NCBI GenBank assembly: GCA_963575745.1
Contig: CAUYUJ010005718.1
Span: 1 to 59,119 of the forward strand
Source of the DNA: Prorocentrum cordatum
Taxonomy: Eukaryota; Sar; Dinophyceae; Prorocentrales; Prorocentraceae
Direction: 5' to 3'
Length of the DNA: 59,119 nt
The position numbers and the translations under genes were made by a program. This document shows, piece after piece, positions 22,540-30,336 of the stretch. Each line of letters starts with the position of its first letter. Within the stretch, counting starts at the first letter, position 1. The notes below the pieces were generated by a model. It did not search any database, had not been told where the DNA came from, and saw nothing but the letters and a program-made list of their open reading frames with translations.

Positions 22540-22725
22540 CCCGCGCCCCCCTCGGGCGCCCCCTCGCGCCCCCGCCCTCCCCGCCGGCGCTCCGGAGGGG
22601 GGAGGCGCCGCCCCATTTCGGGGCCAGCCCTCCCTCCACTCCAGCCACTCCGCCCTCGCGGAGCGCCGGGGGGGGGAAGAGGGGGGGGGGAAGCGCGGAG
22701 GTGCCGGCGCCGCGCGCGCACAAAC
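22540..22725. repeat. GC-rich block, uninterrupted copy
   Basis: ccctcgcgcccccgccctcc, then gccggcgctccggagggggg, aggcgccgccccatttcggg and ccactccgccctcgcggagc, then G-rich and gcgcggaggtgccNgcgccg. This is the unoccupied form of the target: the retrotransposons insert after ggaggc and before gccgcccc. Confidence 0.9.
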
Positions 22726-23480
22726 AGACACGCACACACACACGCACACACACGTGCATACACACACGCACAGACACAGAGACACACAGACACACAGACA
22801 CACAGAAACACAAACTCACAGACTCACACACACAGACATAAATACGCACAAACACACAGACACACGGACACACGGTCACACAGAAAAACAGACACACAGA
22901 CACACAGACACAAAGACACACAGACACAAAGAGACACTGCCACACTGCCACACTGCCACACTGACACACAGACACACAGACGCAAAGACACACAGACACA
23001 CAGACACACAGACACACAGACACACAAACACACAGACACACAGACACAAACACACACAAACACACAAACACACAGGCACACAGACACACAGACACACAGA
23101 AACGCAGAGACACCGACACACAGACACACAGACACACAGACACACAGACACGCAGGCACGCAGGCACGCAGACACACAGACACACAGACACACAGACACA
23201 CAGACACACAAACTCACAGACACACACACACACAGAGACATACATACACACAAACACACAGACACACGGACACACGGTCACACAGACAAACAGACACACA
23301 GACGCACAGACACACACACACAGACACACAGACACGCAGACACACAGACACACTGCCACACTGCCACACTGACACGCAGACACCTAGACACACAGACACA
23401 CAGACACACAGACACACAGACACACAGGCACACAGGCACACGGACACAGACACACAGACTCTCAAACACACAGACACACC
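22725..23480. repeat. ACACAG/CACAGACA microsatellite
   Basis: Long run of acacagac units with a few irregular blocks (cactgccacactgccacact, caggcacgcaggcacgcaga). The same irregular blocks recur in the next array (24180-24200, 23980-24000), so whole units were duplicated. Confidence 0.9.
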
Positions 23481-23640
23481 CTCGCGCCCCCGCCCTCCCC
23501 GCCGGCGCTCCGGAGGGGGGAGGCGCCGCCCCATTTCGGGGCCAGCCCCCCCTCCACTCCAGCCACTCCGCCCTCGCGGAGCGCCGGGGGGGGGGGAAGA
23601 GGGGGGAGGGGGGGCGCGGAGGTGCCAGCGCCGCGCGCGC
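23480..23640. repeat. GC-rich block, second uninterrupted copy
   Basis: Nearly identical to 22555-22720, differing mainly in G-run lengths. Block-to-block distance is about 0.93 kb. Confidence 0.9.
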
Positions 23641-24316
23641 ACACAACGACACGCACACACACACGCACACACACACACACACGCATACACACACGCACAG
23701 ACACAGAGACACACAGACACACAGACACACAGACACGCAGACGCAGAGACACCGACACACAGACACACAGACACACGCACATAGACACACGGACACACTG
23801 ACACACAGACACACCGACACAAAGACACACAGACACACAGACACACAGACACACAGACACACAGACACACAGACACACAGACACACGAACACACAATCAC
23901 ACAGACACACAGATACACAGACACACAGACACGCAGAGACACCGACACACAGACACACAGACACACAGACACACAGACACGCAGGCACGCAGGCACGCAG
24001 ACGCAGAGACACACAGACACACAGACACACAGAAACACAAACTCACAGACTCACGCACACAGACATACATACACACAGACACACAGCCACACAAACTCAC
24101 AGTCACACAGACAAACAGACACACAGACACACAGACACACAGACACACAGACACACAGACACACAGACACACAGACACACAGACACACTGCCACACTGCC
24201 ACACTGACACGCAGACACACAGACACACAGACACACAGACACACAGACACACAGACACACAGGCACACGGGCACACGGACACACAGACGCACAGTCTCAC
24301 AAACACACAGACACAC
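23640..24316. repeat. ACACAG microsatellite, second array
   Basis: Same unit and same interruptions as 22725-23480, consistent with tandem duplication of a [GC block + microsatellite] unit of about 0.9 kb. Confidence 0.9.
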
Positions 24317-24361
24317 CCTCGCGCCCCCGCCCTCCCCGCCGGCGCTCCTGAGGGGGGAGGC
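24316..24361. repeat. GC-rich block, left part at the retrotransposon 2 junction
   Basis: ccctcgcgcccccgccctcc up to cctgaggggggaggc, then the element begins. The right half of the block resumes at about 29988. Confidence 0.85.
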
Positions 24362-24374
24362 TGGCTGGCTGGCA

Positions 24375-24415
24375 ACGACTCTCACGGGCCTGACGGCCCA
24401 GTCGCAGTGTCCGTC
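24375..24415 (-). other. Retrotransposon 2 3' stem-loop and tail
   Basis: Plus-strand gggcctgacggccc at 24386-24399 folds into a 5-bp stem with a 4-nt loop, followed by agtcgcagtgtcc as in element 1. The stem sequence differs from element 1 on both arms while pairing is kept. The tail on the plus strand is tggctggctggc. Confidence 0.7.
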
Positions 24416-24584
24416 TCGGCAGAGACTCTTATTTGCATGATCATGCGAGTCAAAACCGTGCCAAGCACACGGACAGATGACAAGAGCGAAGCTCATGAGA
24501 TATCATCCGCGTCAAACACGCAGGCAATACACGAGAAACAAACTCTTATTCATCCGTGTGAGCACAATCTTTCACAATCCACGA

Positions 24585-27350
24585 TCAAGTAAAGTAAGAC
24601 TCAAACTCACCAAGCAAACGAACGATGTTGTGTACCGTACACTCTGCTGCAGATAATTCAGCCTGTGTGACTGTGCTCTCTGACGGAATCAACCATGCTT
24701 TTTCCCAGACGAGCTGCCAGGACACGGTCGAAAACTTGCCTTCTATCCTGTCGGACCTGGATATGAACGCCGCCTCGAGCCATGCACCACATCCTACTCC
24801 ATCCTCAGATTTACCGCCATCGAAGGACCCCCTCAATGCGATAGGTGTTATATGTCCACATGTGTGTGTCATGCAAAAAGAGCGCTTCCATTCGTGTGAT
24901 CTGCCCTCGCGGGCATCATGTGTGAGTCGATATGCGTGCTCATTTACTTCACGAAACTCATGCTTAAAAGGATCCCTGCCATTCGAAGGTGCCCGAACAC
25001 CATAGATCTCCGTCAGACTGCTCATGATGTCAATGATATAGCCTATTCTTTTTCGATACGTGTAGTCAGTTATCGCCCACCTCCCTAGGAGCCAAGATAT
25101 GATAAGAAGAGAATCCCCACAGATCTCCACTCCAAAACCATGTGTTTTGAAATCCCGTTCTGTTGCTTTCATGTTTGTTATTGCTAAACGTCTGGCGATG
25201 ATTTCATTCTGGACCTCCTCCTCCTTCCTCCTTCGTTTACGTGTTGCCTCATTTCCACCCTCCTCTTCCATATCATACACTGTACGTCTCACTCCTGATC
25301 CTTTAACCTTTGATTGGAACAAGCTGAACTTCTCCTCCCCAACCGTAGATATTGCAAACTCTCTCCAGCTATCAGGCTGGAAATCTCTCCACCACTGATC
25401 ACCCCAATATTTTTCGAAAGGGTAGTGCCATGTATGTAGACCCGTCGCGTCAATCCCTCCTTTCCTTTTGCGGTAGCTACCCTCCTCTGACCGTTTTCTT
25501 TTTGAGTTATATCTGTGCATGATATCCCCGAAATTCTGCCGCCAATCATCATATCGGATTCCGTATGCAAGCATTGCCAACCTTGAGTCCCTCCATGCTC
25601 TGTCACTCTGCGGCATATCATGAGGTAGATATTTTGCAAACGACACCACATCCAATGCAAGCAACCATTGGCGATACAAGAATTTTTGCACCAGCGACTG
25701 ATACCCATGATCATGAAAAGCTTTCCTACATCGGCTGTACTTCCGATGTGTATACTCGTCCCACGGCTCATCAGGAAGATGTCTCGTTCTCAATATTCTG
25801 AGCAAGCATTCTCCCTCAAACACATGAAGTCTCTCAATCGAACTTTCATCTGCTGCCACTCCATCTAATCCATGCAATATTGTCGACTGAACAAGCTGCT
25901 GATATCTAGAATACTTCTCCCCCAATGGTATACATCTACTGGTATAGAACTTGATGTCAACATAGAAAGCCTGTCTTCCTTTGTCCAATCTGTACGCTAC
26001 ATCCGCATGATATCGAGGAAATATAGCCGGAATACAGACTCCTAGAAGATGAACCTCAGCCCTTCTGCGAAATCTCAATTCACGTTCTGGGTCCTGAAAT
26101 CCTTTGATCACCAGGTCCATGGTCGGAACGATATGTTCATTCTCATCATACTCTAGAGGTTCACCGAAAACTAAATACTCCAGAGACGCCTCTTTCCATC
26201 GCATACTGTATTTCTCAAGTGAGTGTGTCATTGCCAGCATCATCTGAGCCAAATCCGACGCCGAGTTCGCCAGGACAACGATGTTATCAGCCCATAAGGC
26301 ATGATTCAAGTAAATCGACACTGTTTCGACGCTCCCGTTTTCGTCCCTCGCACTCGCTCGAAACTCGACCCTATACCCCAACTTCTGTTCATCCCATTTC
26401 TCGAACAGTTCCCCCCACATCGCCACGGCAATACAATTAAAGGCAAACGGTCCTTCAGGTCCACCCGTACGTATACAGCGATCCCAGGACACCTTTGAGA
26501 ACTGCTCGAAGTCGAGATTCTCGCACGAGATCTCCACATCACTATAGACCAGGGACTCAATCATCGCATGTTGGATAACATATGGTATACTACAATATGC
26601 CATGGCAGAACTGAAGTTAGCAACTGTACAATGATCAAAAGCTTGATAAACATCAGCGAGAGCAACATGTAATTGATCATCTGCGTGCTGATATTTGCTA
26701 GCATGTTGACCTAAGTGTTTCAATGCAGTCGTAATCTCATATGGCCTACGTCCTTTCACAAATCCATACACACCAAATCTACGAAACATCCCCACCTCCT
26801 CCATATAATCCTCCGCTAACTTGACCACACACATAGAATAGAGTTTAGATAACGCGTTTTGAATACACAGTAGTCTCGTTTCCTTTGCATCCGTGGTGTT
26901 TTGACTTTTAGGCATCACACTCACTATGATCTCCCTCCAGCAATCAGGATACGGAATCTGCCTATGAAACACAGCCTCGAATATCCTTCGCACCTCCCTC
27001 AACGTTTTCCACGACAATCGAAGGAGCATCTCTGCAGGCACTCCATCAGTCCCCGTCGCGCGGTTACGCTGCATTCTTCCCCTGCAGCAAAGCATATTCG
27101 CCAGCGTGATGGTGCACGGTGGAGCCTCCAGCTCCGCAGCCTGTCTGAGAGACTGCAGCACCTCTAGATTGGCAACACGAGTCTGGGCACACGATACCTT
27201 ATTCATGAGCATCTGCCAGATAACTTTGTTCCATATCTCTCTATCCTCCACTCCTTCCAAGTTATAGAGACGGTTTCTCTTCCTTTTCCTTGACGGTGGT
27301 AATTCATACTCCAAACGAAGACGGCGGTATAGACGGCGATAGCAATTCAA
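24585..27350 (-). CDS. Retrotransposon 2 reverse transcriptase-RNase H
   Basis: About 920 codons. RT motifs with approximate residue positions: GTDGVPAEML near 100, ALADVYQAFDHCT near 236 (motif A), RTGGPEGPFAFN near 297 (motif B), LWADNIVVLANS near 353 (motif C, again WADN). A lysine/glutamate linker (RKRRRKEEE) precedes a permuted RNase H: GDSLLIISW near 747, VNEHAYRLTHDAREG near 807, SFDGGKSEDGVGCGAW near 842, TQAELSAAE near 899. The fourth catalytic Asp position is Tyr here (NEHAY against NERAD in element 1). The frame begins in a -1 relation to the endonuclease frame with a 4-bp overlap and a TTG at 27350. Restoring one base near the A4 run joins the two frames and matches element 1 (LNCYRRLYRRLRLEY / LNALRRQYRRARLEW), so it is probably one polyprotein. 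Confidence 0.9.
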   Translation of the reverse strand: MNCYRRLYRRLRLEYELPPSRKRKRNRLYNLEGVEDREIWNKVIWQMLMNKVSCAQTRVANLEVLQSLRQAAELEAPPCTITLANMLCCRGRMQRNRATGTDGVPAEMLLRLSWKTLREVRRIFEAVFHRQIPYPDCWREIIVSVMPKSQNTTDAKETRLLCIQNALSKLYSMCVVKLAEDYMEEVGMFRRFGVYGFVKGRRPYEITTALKHLGQHASKYQHADDQLHVALADVYQAFDHCTVANFSSAMAYCSIPYVIQHAMIESLVYSDVEISCENLDFEQFSKVSWDRCIRTGGPEGPFAFNCIAVAMWGELFEKWDEQKLGYRVEFRASARDENGSVETVSIYLNHALWADNIVVLANSASDLAQMMLAMTHSLEKYSMRWKEASLEYLVFGEPLEYDENEHIVPTMDLVIKGFQDPERELRFRRRAEVHLLGVCIPAIFPRYHADVAYRLDKGRQAFYVDIKFYTSRCIPLGEKYSRYQQLVQSTILHGLDGVAADESSIERLHVFEGECLLRILRTRHLPDEPWDEYTHRKYSRCRKAFHDHGYQSLVQKFLYRQWLLALDVVSFAKYLPHDMPQSDRAWRDSRLAMLAYGIRYDDWRQNFGDIMHRYNSKRKRSEEGSYRKRKGGIDATGLHTWHYPFEKYWGDQWWRDFQPDSWREFAISTVGEEKFSLFQSKVKGSGVRRTVYDMEEEGGNEATRKRRRKEEEVQNEIIARRLAITNMKATERDFKTHGFGVEICGDSLLIISWLLGRWAITDYTYRKRIGYIIDIMSSLTEIYGVRAPSNGRDPFKHEFREVNEHAYRLTHDAREGRSHEWKRSFCMTHTCGHITPIALRGSFDGGKSEDGVGCGAWLEAAFISRSDRIEGKFSTVSWQLVWEKAWLIPSESTVTQAELSAAECTVHNIVRLLGEFESYFT

Positions 27351-28552
27351 AACTTCTGTGCTTTTGTGATCTGTTTTCTTTCAGGCCCAGGTGGGGTTCC
27401 CCTACGGAGTTCAATCAACCTCTGGAGTCTATAAGGGCGTACAGGCTGTTTAATACCATTGTCATCTCTTGTCTTATATTCCACCTCATCCCGAGTAAAG
27501 CTCGATTTAATCTGTCGTGACAAACAACTGGCCCCCAGAGGATTACCACTTACTGAGGAACACCTGGCATTGTCAACAAACGAGTCCATCGAAGCTCTCG
27601 CGATCATCTCATCCGTGAACGTGTTTGGCTCATATCCCACATAGCTTTTATCACGGGGTTTAGCAGAGTAACGAGGACAATGGGCAACAGGGGAACGAAC
27701 ACAAACTTCCAGGAGTTTATGATCACTCAGACGGGATCGCTGAGTCTTCCCTCCTCTATGCAAACGAAAGGATGCCTTACAATCAATAACTTCCCAACCA
27801 TGAGGGACCAGAACATAATCTAATACTCGTGGCCGCAGCTCTGGTGCTCTAGCAAGGCGACAGTGTGCTCGTGCGTAGCTCTCCCACGTCACTGCACGGT
27901 CGCCGAAAGTGTTGGCAGCACAGAGCCCGTACGATTGCATAAAGCATTCCAGCGCATGCCTCATCCTCCATCTGTCGTTCTCCCTCCTCCTCTCCGCCGT
28001 GCTGTCGCCTCCTTCCTCCTTTCCATCCACACCACTTCCTGTCATGAGATATTCAACTCCTCGATGAACTCCCGTACTCCTCCCCACCAATTCCACATTG
28101 GCATCCACGCAAACAATGATGCAGGCACCTGGCAGCTTCGTGGCAACCATCTCCCTGAGGACCATATTGAGGTTGGTCAGGGTTTGCTGCCACATATCAA
28201 AAGCATTCGGGATCGAAACATCTGGAAGGTACATGCTGGTGATCACCAGCCTCGAAGTAGCAGTCTTGAAGCCTCCTACGACGAAACGAGGATACGAGCA
28301 TACGAATTCTTTGATACAACACTTCCATGCATTGTCGAACACTAGGGCAGCTTTCCCACATGATGAAACTCTCTGGTCCCATCCTAGACGTGCAATCTCA
28401 GCTTTGGGAAGAAAATCACTCTCTTGCAACGCGAACAAGCCTCCGTGAGAACTACGAAGTTGTCCCAAAATCTCAGCTCCTCTACAGTTCCTCACTCCTG
28501 CCTTCTGGATATTCCAAGAAATGATAGTCAGGTTTTTCCGTCGAGCACGTCC
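27347..28552 (-). CDS. Retrotransposon 2 endonuclease domain (pol N-terminus)
   Basis: 401 codons are open directly after the UGA at 28553-28555, in the same frame as ORF1. APE-like motifs: ISWNIQKAG (Asn), FALQESDF (Glu), CVDANVEL (usual GDFN replaced by VDAN but Asp and Asn kept), NTFGDRAVTW, VLDYVLVP and RLSDHKLL (Asp-His). No ATG precedes the first of these, so a standard independent start is not available. Ends at a TGA that element 1 lacks; see the frame break at 27362-27365. Function: nicks target DNA for target-primed reverse transcription. Confidence 0.85.
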   Translation of the reverse strand, partial: GRARRKNLTIISWNIQKAGVRNCRGAEILGQLRSSHGGLFALQESDFLPKAEIARLGWDQRVSSCGKAALVFDNAWKCCIKEFVCSYPRFVVGGFKTATSRLVITSMYLPDVSIPNAFDMWQQTLTNLNMVLREMVATKLPGACIIVCVDANVELVGRSTGVHRGVEYLMTGSGVDGKEEGGDSTAERRRENDRWRMRHALECFMQSYGLCAANTFGDRAVTWESYARAHCRLARAPELRPRVLDYVLVPHGWEVIDCKASFRLHRGGKTQRSRLSDHKLLEVCVRSPVAHCPRYSAKPRDKSYVGYEPNTFTDEMIARASMDSFVDNARCSSVSGNPLGASCLSRQIKSSFTRDEVEYKTRDDNGIKQPVRPYRLQRLIELRRGTPPGPERKQITKAQKF

Positions 28553-29602
28553 TCAGTTTTTACTTAACTCCTCTTTCATTTTCATGATCGTTACATCTTT
28601 GATATCATATTTAGCACACATTGTCGCCCATTGTTCTTCGAAGATCTCCCAAGACTCACCCTTCCATTCCGCCAGAAGAAATGGTTTAGAATCTACCGAA
28701 TGCACATAGATCGAGGAACGTGGGGGGCCCATTTCACCACGCAGAGGAACAAAGCTCGGATGGGCAAGCGTTTTGAAGATACCCTGAAATCGGCTAACCT
28801 GCTTGATGTGTGGGCGCTTCCACGGGGGAGCATCAACCAAAATCTTGATTTTGCTTGGTACGATTTGCTGGTCCATCCCAGCAAGTATTTTCTCAGAATC
28901 TGGGGAGGAGAGCAGCTCATCCAAGTGTTTCTTCCATAACCATAGAATATCACCAGTTGTGCCTGTTCGAACTCCCACCCTCCCCTGACCATACAATGTT
29001 CGTCCAGCATTGAGTCTAATAGTACGATCTTTGTCCACGCACATCTTCGTATCCTCTGGTAGGGCATCAACCATATTTGAAACCAATGTCTGAAGATCTT
29101 TCTGGCCCAACATCTCCTCGCTACGTTTTTTGGGATTACTCCAGTTTTTCACCCAACCTTTGATTTCCAAGAACTCTGGCTTCCACATTCTCCTCGCCAT
29201 CTTCATGTTCTCAGAATCTCCCGAAAAACTACGCTCTGACACCTGAGAAGCATTAGATGCATTACCGGTGCCCACTAAACCAGGAGGAGGTTGAGGCGGA
29301 TACATCATCATCTGCTCCAGCTTTTGTATACGTTCGTCTTGTGTCTTGACTTTTTCATCAATCTGCGCAAGTTTCTTATCTGTGGCCTCACACTGCTTGA
29401 CAAGAGACGTGGTTCTCTCCTCATTCGTGAAACCAAGTCGAAGAAGAGCAGCAAGGGATGGGTTTGTCTCCTTCGAGATCAGTTCCTCCCTCTCACTCCA
29501 TAGATCATCGCCTCGATGTTTAACATTCCTCTCGAATTCCTCGTCTGATACATGTTCAGAACCCTCTGCAGCCGACGTTTGAGGATGAGGGACCGACGCC
29601 AT
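28553..29602 (-). CDS. Retrotransposon 2 ORF1 (Gag-like)
   Basis: 349 codons from ATG at 29602 to UGA at 28553-28555. A heptad-like coiled coil (KKLAQIDEKVKTQDERIQKL) lies near residues 76-96, as in many LINE ORF1 proteins, followed by a proline-rich stretch. The C-terminal third carries DAPPWKRPHIKQVSRF and GEMGPPRSSIY, shared with element 1. I see no CCHC zinc knuckle or RRM by eye. Likely an RNA-binding/assembly protein. The pol region continues in the same frame after the stop (GRARRKN...). Confidence 0.85.
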   Translation of the reverse strand: MASVPHPQTSAAEGSEHVSDEEFERNVKHRGDDLWSEREELISKETNPSLAALLRLGFTNEERTTSLVKQCEATDKKLAQIDEKVKTQDERIQKLEQMMMYPPQPPPGLVGTGNASNASQVSERSFSGDSENMKMARRMWKPEFLEIKGWVKNWSNPKKRSEEMLGQKDLQTLVSNMVDALPEDTKMCVDKDRTIRLNAGRTLYGQGRVGVRTGTTGDILWLWKKHLDELLSSPDSEKILAGMDQQIVPSKIKILVDAPPWKRPHIKQVSRFQGIFKTLAHPSFVPLRGEMGPPRSSIYVHSVDSKPFLLAEWKGESWEIFEEQWATMCAKYDIKDVTIMKMKEELSKN

Positions 29603-29689
29603 TTTAACACCTGCTGAGTCCTGTGTCTACGTCTACGTCTACGCCAGCACTTTCGTGCTTCTCTTATGCACACTCGCCAATAATATTTG

Positions 29690-29860
29690 TCCACTTCCTC
29701 AATGAATCGATTCCACCCACGATCAGGCTCCCCTAGATACGACGTGATTGTCAAGAGAGAACAGCAATATTCTTCCACGTCTTCAATGAATCGTTTCTCA
29801 CTCGATCAGGCTCCCTTTGATACGACAATAGTGAAAGAGCAACAACAATACAAAGAGGAT
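29690..29860 (-). repeat. ~84-bp tandem pair in the retrotransposon 2 5' UTR
   Basis: tcaatgaatcgNttcNcNc, cgatcaggctccc and gatacgac occur at about 29699 and 29783 in the same order and spacing. Tandem 5' UTR monomers serve as internal promoters in some LINEs; that role is only inferred. Confidence 0.7.
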
Positions 29861-29987
29861 ACCGTACACAATAGTGATAGGTGCGGAGCAAAATTGGAAA
29901 GCAGGCACACAAGGTTCGCAGAAGAGGAGGTTCCCCAGGCAGTATTCTGCGAGCCTTTTGGCGACGCCTTGAGCCGCGACGCCTTGA

Positions 29988-30110
29988 GCCGCCCCATTTC
30001 GGGGCCAGCCCTCCCTCCACTCCAGCCACTCCGCCCTCGCGGAGCGCCGGGGGGGGGGGAGAGGGGGGGGGAGCGCGGAGGTGCCAGCGCCGCGCGCGCA
30101 CACACAGACA
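29988..30110. repeat. GC-rich block, right part after retrotransposon 2
   Basis: gccgccccatttcggggcca then ccactccgccctcgcggagc and gcgcggaggtgccagcgccg: the half of the target block missing at 24361. Confidence 0.9.
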
Positions 30111-30310
30111 CGCGCACACACACTTTTCCATCCTCCGGCGCAAAGACGACTCAAGCGCGACGCAACTACCCGGGACGCGGATAATTAATTGCAATCCTGC
30201 TTTGAGGACGCCGCACACAACCCCGCAGGCACACAGACACACAGGCACACAGACACACAGGCACACAGGCACACAGACACACAGACACACAGACACACAG
30301 GCACACACTC
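30110..30310. repeat. ACACAG microsatellite remnant and spacer
   Basis: Short cacacagac and caggcacacag runs (30100-30122 and 30223-30308) around about 100 bp of unique sequence. This last unit of the array abuts the 3' end of the Helitron-like gene. Confidence 0.8.
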
Positions 30311-30336
30311 AGAGAGCCGCCGTCGAGGCGCAGCAC

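Larger units (their letters stand above)
24362..29987 (-). mobile_element. Non-LTR retrotransposon 2, near full length
   Basis: Minus-strand order is: 5' UTR with an ~84-bp tandem pair (about 29690-29855), Gag-like ORF1, in-frame UGA, APE-type endonuclease, RT, permuted RNase H, 3' UTR, stem-loop, and a short (CCAG)n tail. It sits in the GC block after ggaggc and before gccgcccc, exactly the position used by element 1; no target duplication is evident. At the 5' junction gcgacgccttgagcc is present twice (29961-29975, 29976-29990). One frame break separates endonuclease from RT (T4 run at 27362-27365). Otherwise reading frames are open, so it is a young copy. Confidence 0.9.

Noticed and set aside
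21923-24592. Very long plus-strand frames of His/Thr/Asp and antisense Cys/Val repeats
   Set aside because: They are translations of the ACACAG microsatellite in various frames.
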